Part shown: piece after piece, positions 1 to 5,681 of the stretch
Layout of the letters: every line of letters begins with the position of its first letter
Position numbering within the stretch: the stretch's first letter is position 1
Assembly: GCA_021790035.1 (NCBI GenBank)
Contig: JAJYIO010000111.1
Location: forward strand, 1 to 7,528
From: a bacterium
GTDB lineage: Bacteria; Cyanobacteriota; Sericytochromatia; S15B-MN24; VGJW01
Length of the DNA stretch: 7,528 nt
Direction: 5' to 3'
Notes under the pieces: generated by a model
The model's input: the letters and a program-made list of their open reading frames with translations, nothing else
Told to the model about the DNA's origin: nothing
Databases searched by the model: none
Translations under genes and position numbers: made by a program

Positions 1-7
1 CAGTGAC

Positions 8-34
8 TTGAGAGGGGCCCTTCGCCCCTCTCAA
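8..34. terminator. Strong 11-bp hairpin, possible terminator
   Basis: TTGAGAGGGGC (8-18) pairs perfectly with GCCCCTCTCAA (24-34) around a 5-nt loop. No T-tract follows on either strand, so classic intrinsic termination is not shown. It could end transcripts arriving from scoB on the minus strand or from a gene left of the window, or it could be part of the adjacent repeat cluster. Confidence 0.4.
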
Positions 35-91
35 ACTCGCCCCCCGCTGCGGGCAAGCTGCTGCGTAGCCCAGCACAGCAGGTGGCGTTTC
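31..91. repeat. Dispersed repeat A, copy 1
   Basis: Positions 46-91 match 7483-7528 at 43 of 46 bases, including 26 consecutive identical bases at 46-71. A weaker match (about 10 of 14, one indel) extends left to about 31. The core contains an inverted repeat CTGCTG (58-63) / CAGCAG (76-81). Two of the three differences between copies (72 and 75) fall in the loop and the third (84) lies outside the stem, so the stem is kept. This fits a REP-like extragenic palindrome family. The true right end is unknown because copy 2 is cut by the window edge. Confidence 0.7.
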
Positions 92-165
92 ATTCAACGC
101 TGTCGGCGCGGACGGTGGGGGACTCACGACGCGATCTCTACGCTGCGTCACTCGGGCCAGTGCGC

Positions 166-204
166 CTCGCATTCGGACCGATCTGCTCGGTCTCGCTATG
201 CGAG
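166..204. repeat. Two-part inverted repeat
   Basis: The outer arms CTCGCAT (166-172) and ATGCGAG (198-204) pair perfectly. They enclose a second perfect pair, GACCGA (176-181) and TCGGTC (187-192), around a 5-nt loop. Short unpaired segments of 3 and 5 nt separate the two stems. The right outer arm overlaps the repeat B half-copy. It may be a structured RNA element or a transcript end for scoB; nothing in the sequence separates these. Confidence 0.45.
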
Positions 205-224
205 CCGTGACTAATCCAGGCTAG
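194..224. repeat. Repeat B, half-copy at the scoB stop codon
   Basis: Positions 194-224 match 5628-5658 at 28 of 31 bases. The element ends in CCAGGCTAG; read on the minus strand its CTAG supplies the TAG stop codon of scoB (221-223). Unlike the copy at 5606-5658, the other arm of the hairpin is absent here. In its place lies the separate inverted repeat at 166-204. Confidence 0.7.
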
Positions 225-880
225 ACGCCGGCGAGCTCCTTGAGATCCGAGGCGATGATGAGCGGGGCCGCCGTCTTGGCGCGGATCTCCTCCACGGTCG
301 TGCCGGGGGCCGTCTCCTTGAGCACCAGACCGGCCGTGGTGACCTCCATGACCGCGAGATCGCTCACGATGAGATCGACGACGCCCTTGCCCGTCAGCGG
401 AAGGGAGCACTCGGCCAGGATCTTGGACTCGCCGTTCTTGGAGACGTGTTCCATGGCGACGATGACGCGCTTGGCGCCGCCCACGAGGTCCATGGCGCCG
501 CCCATCCCCTTGACCATCTTGCCCGGAATCAGCCAGTTGGCGAGATCCCCCGAGGCCGAGACCTGGAGGGCTCCCAGTACGGTGAGGTCGATATGCCCCC
601 CGCGGATCATGGCAAAGGAGTCCGCCGAGCTGAAGTACGACGACCCCGGAAGGTCGGTCACCGTCTGCTTGCCGGCGTTGATCAGATCCGCGTCCTCCTC
701 GCCCTCGAAGGGGAAAGGCCCGATGCCGAGCAGGCCGTTCTCGGACTGGAAGACGACCGTCATGCCTTCCGGGACGTAGTTGGCGACCAGGGTAGGGATA
801 CCGATGCCGAGGTTGACGTAGTAACCGTCATGCAGCTCGCGGGCGATCCGGCGGGCGATTTGATTGCGATCGAGGGGCAT
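221..880 (-). CDS. scoB: 3-oxoacid CoA-transferase subunit B
   Basis: This is the beta subunit of a family I CoA-transferase, which moves CoA between acyl-CoA (typically succinyl-CoA) and a 3-oxoacid such as acetoacetate in the cytoplasm. The 219-residue length is normal for a separate B subunit. The active-site signature FQSENGLLG lies at residues 44-52; Glu47 is the expected nucleophile that forms the glutamyl-CoA thioester. An N-terminal NLGIGIP segment (23-29) and a glycine-rich KGMGGAMDLVGGA block (about 124-136) are also typical. The ATG follows an AGGAG site by 10 nt (891-895). It lies 26 nt downstream of scoA, so the two are almost certainly cotranscribed and assemble into one enzyme. 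AtoA-like acetate:acetoacetate transferase is an alternative, since substrate choice cannot be read here. The stop codon lies inside repeat B. Confidence 0.96.
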   Translation of the reverse strand: MPLDRNQIARRIARELHDGYYVNLGIGIPTLVANYVPEGMTVVFQSENGLLGIGPFPFEGEEDADLINAGKQTVTDLPGSSYFSSADSFAMIRGGHIDLTVLGALQVSASGDLANWLIPGKMVKGMGGAMDLVGGAKRVIVAMEHVSKNGESKILAECSLPLTGKGVVDLIVSDLAVMEVTTAGLVLKETAPGTTVEEIRAKTAAPLIIASDLKELAGV

Positions 881-906
881 TAGCTCTTGTCTCCTGCGCG
901 GCGCTC

Positions 907-1620
907 TTAGACCGCAGCCGTCTGGCGCGGACGGACCGTACGTTGCTCGATGCGCTTGGCGAACCGCGCGCCTTCGAAGATCCGGTTGACGTAGACCCCC
1001 GGGGTATGGACGTGGTCGGGATCGATATCCCCCACGGAGACCAGGTGCTCGACCTCGGCGATGGTGACCTCGGCCGCGGTCGCGATCATCGGGTTGAAGT
1101 TGCGCGTGGTCTTGCGGTAGACGAGATTGCCCAGGGCATCGCCCTGAAAAGCCTTGACGATGGCGAGATCGGCGCGCAGGGCGCGCTCCAAGATGTACCA
1201 GCGCCCGTCGAACTCGCGCGCCTCCTTGCCTTCAGCGACCTGGGTTCCGTATCCGGTGGGCGTGAAGAAAGCTGGGATGCCGGCGCCCCCAGCTCGGATT
1301 CGCTCGGCCAGCGTCCCCTGGGGGGTGAGTTCGACCTCGATCGTGCCGTCGAGCACCTGCTGCTCGAACAGCTTGTTCTCTCCGACGTACGAGGAGATCA
1401 TCTTGCGAATTTGCTTGGTCTCCATCAAGAGGCCCAGCCCGAAGTCAGGCACGCCGGCGTTGTTGGAGATGACGGTCAGATCCTTGATGCCGGCCTCCCG
1501 TATCGCCCAGATGAGGTGCTCTGGGATTCCGCACAGGCCGAACCCGCCGGCCATGATGACCATCCCGTCGTGCAAGAGACCCGCAAGGGCTGTCCTGGCG
1601 TCACTGTAGACCTTGTTCAT
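907..1620 (-). CDS. scoA: 3-oxoacid CoA-transferase subunit A
   Basis: This is the alpha subunit partner of scoB, and together they would activate or release acetoacetate and related 3-oxoacids (ketone-body, short-chain fatty-acid or polyhydroxybutyrate-linked metabolism). The family I signature DGMVIMAGGFGLCGIP spans residues 18-33, containing the glycine-rich GGFxxxGxP element. VISNNAGVPDFGLGLL (about 51-66) and the FFTPTGYGT segment (about 118-126) are further family marks. At 237 residues it has the usual size. The ATG at 1620 is preceded by AAGGA with a 6-nt spacer (1627-1631), which supports this start. It is first in the two-gene operon and has its own candidate promoter about 40 bp upstream. 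No truncation or missing key residue was seen. Which 3-oxoacid is the natural substrate is not decided. Confidence 0.96.
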   Translation of the reverse strand: MNKVYSDARTALAGLLHDGMVIMAGGFGLCGIPEHLIWAIREAGIKDLTVISNNAGVPDFGLGLLMETKQIRKMISSYVGENKLFEQQVLDGTIEVELTPQGTLAERIRAGGAGIPAFFTPTGYGTQVAEGKEAREFDGRWYILERALRADLAIVKAFQGDALGNLVYRKTTRNFNPMIATAAEVTIAEVEHLVSVGDIDPDHVHTPGVYVNRIFEGARFAKRIEQRTVRPRQTAAV

Positions 1621-1657
1621 GGTCCGTCCTTACCGCAATGATCGACATCGACCCCTC

Positions 1658-1688
1658 ATTATAGGTCTTCTGTCACGAGCTTTTACAA
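1658..1688 (-). promoter_or_regulatory. Candidate sigma70-type promoter of scoA-scoB
   Basis: On the minus strand a perfect TATAAT (1658-1663) lies upstream of scoA, with TTGTAA (1683-1688, 4 of 6 to consensus) as the best -35 candidate. The 19-bp spacer is longer than the ideal 17, so the -35 assignment is weaker than the -10. The predicted start would leave a leader of about 30 nt, enough for the AAGGA ribosome site. The AT-rich patch stands out from its GC-rich surroundings. Confidence 0.5.
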
Positions 1689-1774
1689 GCCAGCCGAGCG
1701 ACCGAGCGCCGTGCAACCTGGCTCCGGTTGATTCCTGTTGGATCGGGTCCCTCTGCGCGATTGCCGTATTACCA

Positions 1775-1833
1775 ACCGGTCCCCGTGTGACTCGGGCCCG
1801 AACCGGTCAGACCGGGAGCGCGCTACGGCGCGC
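1775..1833 (-). terminator. Inverted repeats at the end of the small exported protein gene
   Basis: A perfect 6-bp all-GC stem GCGCGC/GCGCGC (1818-1823 with 1828-1833, loop 4 nt) covers the TAG stop of the gene at 1823-2353. Beyond it, two ACCGGT boxes (1775-1780 and 1802-1807) can pair across a segment that holds the palindrome TCGGGCCCGA (1792-1801). Together they may slow or end transcription from the minus strand before the scoA promoter. No T-tract is present, and short GC palindromes are frequent by chance at this GC content. Confidence 0.25.
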
Positions 1834-2353
1834 GGAAGGGGCCGATCGATCCCATGTCGACGGTGGCGGATGCAACGGCCGTGTCGAGCCGCTCGAAGGC
1901 CGGCGGCGCCGCGCCACGGGCGATGACGTCGTGAATCTGGCCATCTGGCAGCAAGATGGCCAGCGCCCGCGTCCCGGCTCCCGGCAGCATCTTGCCGCTC
2001 GCTCCCGGCAGGTCGGCAAAGGCCGGATCGCCCGAGGCCGTGGGCTCCAAGGCGAGCTCCTGAAGCTGACGCATCTGTGCGACGGACAGCGATCCGCTGG
2101 CCAGCACGCTCACCACCGGCGGGTGCGCGTAAGGGAACCGGCGCGTGGCGGTCCAGGCCCCCGTCTTGTCGATGATGAGCGTGTCCGTGCGGAAGTATGA
2201 CGGCCCCACGGTTCCGGTCTGGTGCGACTGCACCACGAAAGTATCGGGCGCCGGCTCCGGCACCTTGGCCCCGGCGGCACCGAGGCCTGCAAAGGTCGCG
2301 ATCGCCCCGGCGGCCATGGCCAGGGTCGGGACAAGCCAGATCTCCCACTTCAT
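1823..2353 (-). CDS. Small exported protein of unknown function
   Basis: The 176-residue product was not recognised. The N-terminus (MKWEIWLVP, then a hydrophobic Ala/Gly-rich run to about residue 28) looks like a signal peptide or single membrane anchor, with a possible cleavage site near AAGAK (26-30). The rest would lie outside the cytoplasmic membrane. It holds a beta-rich stretch TLIIDKTGAWTATRR (58-72), an amphipathic helix SVAQMRQLQELAL (90-102), FADLPG (112-117), and a strand-turn ALAILLPDGQIHDVI (130-144) before APPAFERLDTAV. That order loosely recalls small secreted inhibitor-like domains such as emfourin, but similarity is too weak to assign. There is no cysteine. The ATG is backed by AAGGGAG 7 nt upstream (2361-2367). 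It is divergent from the di-heme cytochrome with 168 bp between them, so shared control or a periplasmic partnership is possible but unproven. Confidence 0.75.
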   Translation of the reverse strand: MKWEIWLVPTLAMAAGAIATFAGLGAAGAKVPEPAPDTFVVQSHQTGTVGPSYFRTDTLIIDKTGAWTATRRFPYAHPPVVSVLASGSLSVAQMRQLQELALEPTASGDPAFADLPGASGKMLPGAGTRALAILLPDGQIHDVIARGAAPPAFERLDTAVASATVDMGSIGPFRAP

Positions 2354-2380
2354 CCGTTCGCTCCCTTCACAGTCCTACAC

Positions 2381-2409
2381 ATCCTAGTCCCCCGGCCATC
2401 GCGAAGCAA
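2381..2409 (-). promoter_or_regulatory. Weak promoter candidate for the small exported protein
   Basis: On the minus strand TTGCTT (2404-2409) and TAGGAT (2381-2386) are separated by exactly 17 bp and lie about 30 bp upstream of the start codon. Matches to consensus are only 3 of 6 and 4 of 6, so the spacing is the main support. On the plus strand the same intergenic region offers TAGAAT (2454-2459) as a -10 candidate for the cytochrome, without a clear -35. Confidence 0.25.
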
Positions 2410-2521
2410 TGCGAGCGCCGCGACGAGGCCGGAGCCGGCGGCCGGATCTGGGTTAGAATCGTTCGTGCGCCACTCAAGTACGACCGGAAGCCATCCTCGG
2501 ACTCCTGCGCCGAGAGGGCGG

Positions 2522-4084
2522 ATGAAGGTGCGGTCCTGGTTCGGTGCGATGGCGATCGTCGCGACGTACGCCGGGATCAGCGGGGCCATCGGGGCCGTGT
2601 CTGCGGCCAGCCGCGCCATTGCCGCCGGGGCTCCCGCCCCCGCCGACACGCAGATACCGGCTCGAACTTTGGCGTCCGGCAGCGCGTCTCCATCCGGGAG
2701 CGGAGCGCTCATCGTCCTCCCGGATGCCACCCCGCTCCCGGTCCTGGGTCCGAGCGAGGACGCTCCGGGCCTCCCTCTGGGCTACGACCTCGAACCTGCT
2801 CGGGGTCAGGGCGCCGAGGCCTCGGACCAAGTCGGACGTTTGCTGGAAGCCCTGTCGGGTCCGCTTCGCGGCGCCTACCTCCTGGCGCACTGGCGAGGCC
2901 TCGAGGGCCATGCGCTGGGGGAATTCGCGTTCAAGTACATGACCCCGCGGACACTGAGCCGGTCCTTCGTGGGGCTATCCATGCCGCTGCGGGTCTTCCG
3001 CGCCTTGCCGGTGCTTTTTCCGCGACGATTCCCGGATCCCACGTTCGCCAACTTCGGCTTCATCCGCAATCCCGATGACCCCGCGGGACTGCCGCTAGGC
3101 CTCGAGGCCGGGGGGATATCGCCCCGCTACGTCGACTTCACCTGCGCCGCGTGCCATGCCGCGACGGTGGACGGCAAGATCGCTTACGGGGCCCCCAACG
3201 CCGCCCTCCGGTACGGCGACCTGATCCTGAGTCTCGACAGTGCGCTGACCGACTCGAGATTCACGCTCGACCGCATCGAGGCGGCAGCCGAGACGGCCGC
3301 CAGCCGTTCCCTGTCGGTCGGCGAGAAGGCCGAGATCTCCGACTGGCTGCGCCGCCGGCCCTTTCCGCATTTGACCTCTGCCGAGCGGGCCATGATCGCG
3401 AGCTGGGGCCCGGGCCGGATGGACCTCGCGGGTGCTGGCTTTCCCACCCGGATCCCGTCGCTGTATGGAGCGCGCGGCTTGCTCAACTGCGATGGCAGCG
3501 AGGCGGGCCTGGCCAACGAGGTCCGCTACCACCTGTTTCTTCGCGGCCTGGCCTACCAGGATCTGGAGACTTCCCGGGCGAATCGGCTCGTTTCGGCCCT
3601 CGTGAGCTACGTTCGGTCGTTACGACCACCGGCATCTGACGATTTCGAACCCCGCGGCGTGCTTCTCCGCGGCAAGCGTATCTTCGACGAGAACTGCGCT
3701 TCTTGTCACGTGCAACGAGCCAACCAGGTACTGCCGCTCGAGATGGTCGGGACCGATGACAAGAGGTTCCGACAGGATTCCGCGCTATCGCAGCTCTTTC
3801 TCGGCTGGAGCGGGGTCCGGGGCCTCCGGGTCCGGCTCTGGCCGATGGTCGAGGTCCCGCCCCTCGAGGGTCTCTGGTTCCGCACGGCTCTGCTGCACAA
3901 CGGTTCGGTGCAGACTCTCGACGATCTGCTGACGCCGCCGGACGATCGGCCGCCCGTCTTCGCTCGGGCCGGTTCGGTGTTCGACACGAGACGTCCGGGG
4001 AACAGCAATCGCGGCCACGACTTCGGGACGCACCTGGATCCGTGGGACAAGGCGGCCCTGATCGCTTACCTGCGCTCCCTTTGA
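2522..4084 (+). CDS. Exported di-heme cytochrome c, RoxA/MauG/CcpA-like
   Basis: This is a 520-residue c-type cytochrome with two heme-attachment motifs: CAACH (208-212, axial His212) and CASCH (392-396, axial His396). The C-terminal half carries PPLEGLWFRTALLHNGSVQTL (446-466) and GNSNRGHDFGTHL (493-505), the pattern of the di-heme peroxidase superfamily as seen in rubber oxygenase RoxA and MauG-like proteins. Residues 1-30 form a signal peptide (MKVRSWFG, then a hydrophobic Ala-rich run), placing it in the periplasm or outside. The family reduces peroxides, oxidises partners, or cleaves polyisoprene; which applies here cannot be told. I chose the ATG at 2522 because it begins the signal peptide and has GAGAGGG at 2512-2518; the open frame upstream to 2222 is non-coding in character. 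At 520 residues it is shorter than RoxA, which I recall as nearer 680. Confidence 0.88.
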   Translation: MKVRSWFGAMAIVATYAGISGAIGAVSAASRAIAAGAPAPADTQIPARTLASGSASPSGSGALIVLPDATPLPVLGPSEDAPGLPLGYDLEPARGQGAEASDQVGRLLEALSGPLRGAYLLAHWRGLEGHALGEFAFKYMTPRTLSRSFVGLSMPLRVFRALPVLFPRRFPDPTFANFGFIRNPDDPAGLPLGLEAGGISPRYVDFTCAACHAATVDGKIAYGAPNAALRYGDLILSLDSALTDSRFTLDRIEAAAETAASRSLSVGEKAEISDWLRRRPFPHLTSAERAMIASWGPGRMDLAGAGFPTRIPSLYGARGLLNCDGSEAGLANEVRYHLFLRGLAYQDLETSRANRLVSALVSYVRSLRPPASDDFEPRGVLLRGKRIFDENCASCHVQRANQVLPLEMVGTDDKRFRQDSALSQLFLGWSGVRGLRVRLWPMVEVPPLEGLWFRTALLHNGSVQTLDDLLTPPDDRPPVFARAGSVFDTRRPGNSNRGHDFGTHLDPWDKAALIAYLRSL

Positions 4085-4091
4085 GGGTAGA

Positions 4092-4118
4092 GGGTCCCGG
4101 CTTCAGTGATCCGGGCCC
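4092..4118. terminator. Hairpin between convergent genes
   Basis: GGG-T-CCCGG (4092-4100) pairs with CCGGGCCC (4111-4118): 8 bp with one bulged T and a 10-nt loop. It sits 8 bp after the cytochrome stop and about 30 bp from the stop of the convergent cyclophilin, so it could end either transcript. It lacks a T-tract. Confidence 0.4.
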
Positions 4119-4149
4119 GAGGAGAGCGGCGTCGACCTGCAGCTGCCGG

Positions 4150-4791
4150 TCAGTCCAGCAGGCGAGCGGACAGGATGCGATCTGGCTTGGCGCCGGGGAT
4201 GGGCCCGTAGTCCGTCATGGTGCGGGTCAGGTGGTTGACGACGTTCATGCCCTTGACCACCTGCCCGAAGACGACGTAGCCGTCGGGACCGTTGGGGCCG
4301 AACGTCTCGTTCAGCTGGCTGTTGGAAGCAAAATCGATGAAGAACTGGCTGCCGGCGCTGTTGGGATCTGAGGTCCGCGCCATCGCGATGGCCCCGGGCA
4401 GGTGCTTGAGCCGGTTGCGTTCGAAGGGAATCGTGTAGCCCGGCCCGCCCTCGCCGGTGCCCGTGGGGTCGCCGCCCTGCGCCATGAAACCAGCGATGAC
4501 GCGGTGGAAGGGCGTCTTGTTGTAGAAGCCCTTCTTGACGAGCTTCTCGAAGTTGCCGGCGGTCCGGGGCGAATCGTGGTCGAACATCACCAGGACGATG
4601 TCGCCCCGGGTCGTGTGCAGCAGGACGTGATGGCCCGGCGACACCTTGAAGCCATCGACCCGATCCACCTTGGCGAGCACGGCTGGCTGCTTGCGATACC
4701 AGGAAACGGCGCCGGCCTCGTGCCTGACGGCTGCCAGGCGGTGGGCGTCAAATCGAGCACCGAGGGCGACGGCGGCAATAGCGGCGATCAT
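4150..4791 (-). CDS. Cyclophilin-type peptidyl-prolyl cis-trans isomerase
   Basis: The product catalyses proline cis-trans isomerisation and would assist protein folding. The cyclophilin domain spans about residues 54-213. It shows TTRGDIVLVMF (60-70), FHRVIAGFMAQGGD (95-108, Arg97 matching the catalytic Arg55 of human CypA), GTGEGGPGY (111-119) and NSAGSQFFI (144-152, Gln149 and Phe151 in the proline pocket). Tyr172 occupies the place of CypA His126, a common bacterial exchange. The first 50 residues are extra: a short Ala-rich hydrophobic start (MIAAIAAVALGA), then a basic region. It is too short and weak for a confident signal peptide. The ATG at 4791 is the only ATG in the open frame, because a stop lies at 4831-4833. 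The nearest AGGAG (4806-4810) is 14 nt away, longer than usual. The gene converges on the cytochrome and diverges from the methyltransferase-like gene. Confidence 0.93.
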   Translation of the reverse strand: MIAAIAAVALGARFDAHRLAAVRHEAGAVSWYRKQPAVLAKVDRVDGFKVSPGHHVLLHTTRGDIVLVMFDHDSPRTAGNFEKLVKKGFYNKTPFHRVIAGFMAQGGDPTGTGEGGPGYTIPFERNRLKHLPGAIAMARTSDPNSAGSQFFIDFASNSQLNETFGPNGPDGYVVFGQVVKGMNVVNHLTRTMTDYGPIPGAKPDRILSARLLD

Positions 4792-4868
4792 GTCGGTTGC
4801 AACATCTCCTGGTTCGAAGCAGCCTCGGGGTCATCGAGCGGATACCCTGGCACGCCCCGGGACTTCAT
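4788..4868 (-). CDS. Possible 26-residue leader ORF coupled to the cyclophilin
   Basis: A short frame starts at ATG 4868 (MKSRGVPGYPLDDPEAASNQ..., ending in QPT). It stops in an ATGA overlap with the cyclophilin start: TGA at 4788-4790, ATG at 4789-4791. Such an overlap is typical of translational coupling. It would also explain how the cyclophilin is translated when its nearest AGGAG is 14 nt away. Against it, there is no clear ribosome site ahead of the small ORF, and its start codon lies in the arm of an inverted repeat. Codon third positions are only moderately GC-rich. No family was recognised. Confidence 0.22.
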   Translation of the reverse strand: MKSRGVPGYPLDDPEAASNQEMLQPT

Positions 4869-4888
4869 GCGGTAGAAACCATACCGCA
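4868..4888. promoter_or_regulatory. 7+7 bp inverted repeat in a divergent promoter region
   Basis: TGCGGTA (4868-4874) and TACCGCA (4882-4888) are perfect inverted arms around a 7-nt centre. The element lies in the 161-bp gap between the divergent cyclophilin and methyltransferase-like genes. Its 21-bp two-arm form suits a dimeric repressor operator; it could also fold as an RNA hairpin in the leader of either gene. No regulator gene is adjacent. Confidence 0.35.
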
Positions 4889-4952
4889 AAGTTCCCTCAA
4901 CGGTCGAATCGCACGATCGCGGCATGCGAGGACCTACCCGCAGAGATCTGCC

Positions 4953-5609
4953 ATGGCCCATTCGGTCCTGACCGCGACTCCGGTACGCGACATCTGGCGG
5001 TCGCGCTGGCTGGATGTCGCTTTCGCCGCGCTCTGGCTGCCCCTGGCCTTCTCGACCTGGACGGCCTGGGAGGTCCGCCGGGCTCCGCTGGCCCTCCCGC
5101 TCCTGGCCGAGAACCTGCTCATCATGATCCTGTTTGTCTCGCGCCGACAGAGCCGGCAGGTCGCTCGGAGTCCACAGGCCTGGATCCTGGCGGTGGTCGG
5201 AACCCTGGCGCCCTTGCTCATGCGTCCGGCCATCCCCATGGTGCTGCAATCAGCTTCTTTGAGCCCGCTCCAGCTCGTATCCTTGGGGCTGCAGGGCCTG
5301 GCTGCGGTCGGAATGCTGATCGCGCTGGCCCGACTCGGCCGGAGCTTCGGGGTCGTCCCGGCGCATCGCGGCCTGGTGAACGAGGGGCTATATGGACTGG
5401 TTCGCCACCCGATCTACGCCTTCGAGATGGCCTTCTACGTGGCGTTCGTGCTGGGCAACCTGTCTGTGGCCAACGGAGCCGTCCTGGTCGCGTTCATCGT
5501 CACCCAGATCCTGCGAGCCGATCAGGAAGAACGCCTGTTGAGGTCCGATCTCCGCTACCGCAACTACACCCGCCAGGTTCGCTTTCGCTTCATCCCCGGC
5601 CTGCTCTAG
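4953..5609 (+). CDS. Isoprenylcysteine carboxyl methyltransferase-like membrane protein
   Basis: The 218-residue integral membrane protein belongs to the ICMT/PEMT-like methyltransferase group, which uses S-adenosylmethionine to methylate lipid or isoprenoid-type substrates. About five or six hydrophobic segments are visible (roughly 20-38, 46-62, 76-95, 106-126, 155-187). The signature runs LGRSFGVVPAHRGLVNEGLY, then GLVRHPIYAFE (148-158) with the HPxY motif (His152-Tyr155). The C-terminal cytosolic tail has DQEERLL (190-196) and RYRNYTRQVRFRFIPGL, the usual closing pattern. Bacterial members rarely have a known substrate, so prenylated protein methylation should not be assumed. I chose ATG 4953 because residues upstream in the open frame run into the opposite promoter region and look non-coding. 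Its ribosome site is weak. The TAG stop is the first part of the repeat B hairpin, and the CcmM-like gene follows 72 nt later on the same strand. Confidence 0.82.
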   Translation: MAHSVLTATPVRDIWRSRWLDVAFAALWLPLAFSTWTAWEVRRAPLALPLLAENLLIMILFVSRRQSRQVARSPQAWILAVVGTLAPLLMRPAIPMVLQSASLSPLQLVSLGLQGLAAVGMLIALARLGRSFGVVPAHRGLVNEGLYGLVRHPIYAFEMAFYVAFVLGNLSVANGAVLVAFIVTQILRADQEERLLRSDLRYRNYTRQVRFRFIPGLL

Positions 5610-5658
5610 CCTGGACTGTTCATGACCCGCTACGCGAGCCGTGAATAGTCCAGGCTAG
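5606..5658. repeat. Repeat B, full hairpin copy at the methyltransferase stop
   Basis: The left arm (5606-5622) and right arm (5642-5658) are 17-base inverted repeats that pair throughout, with one G-T wobble, around a 19-nt loop containing CGCTACGCGAGC. The left arm begins CTAGCCTGGA, and its TAG (5607-5609) is the stop codon of the methyltransferase-like gene. The right arm plus loop matches 194-224 at 28 of 31 bases. It probably limits read-through into the next gene, although no T-tract follows. The second copy at the scoB stop suggests a mobile or dispersed extragenic palindrome rather than a one-off terminator. Confidence 0.78.
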
Positions 5659-5681
5659 CCTCGGGCGGTCAGAGCGGGTAT

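Larger units (their letters stand above)
1..220. other. Gene-free, hairpin-dense region downstream of scoB
   Basis: I see no credible protein here; the open frames are low-complexity, Arg/Ser-rich and resemble no family. The stretch holds a run of inverted repeats: 8-18 with 24-34 (11 bp, perfect), 58-63 with 76-81, 85-89 with 96-100, 145-152 with 159-165 (7 bp with a bulged T), and 166-172 with 198-204 enclosing 176-181 with 187-192. It also contains one copy of repeat A (about 31-91) and one half-copy of repeat B (194-224). It lies just downstream of scoB on the minus strand, so it could serve as its 3' end. It could also be a cluster of extragenic palindromes or a structured RNA. The choice between these is not decided by the sequence. 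Confidence 0.5.

Noticed and set aside
8..214. Short open frame in the left intergenic region
   Set aside because: It starts at a non-ATG codon inside a hairpin, has no ribosome site, and runs through two repeat elements.
943..1641. Long open frame opposite scoA
   Set aside because: It is a shadow of scoA in GC-rich DNA; its translation resembles no family, whereas scoA carries a full family signature.
2298..2305. GCGATCGC, the cyanobacterial HIP1 octamer (also at 6798-6805)
   Set aside because: Only two copies are present in 7.5 kb, too few to show the heavy iteration expected of a HIP1-rich genome; chance in GC-rich DNA explains them.
2222..2521. Upstream extension of the di-heme cytochrome frame by 100 codons
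   Set aside because: The extension overlaps the start of the divergent exported-protein gene, lacks protein-like character, and would bury the signal peptide that begins at ATG 2522.
4134..4151. Palindrome GACC-GCAGCTGC-GGTC at the end of the cyclophilin gene
   Set aside because: It leaves no loop for an RNA hairpin and contains common short GC palindromes, so it was not called as a terminator.
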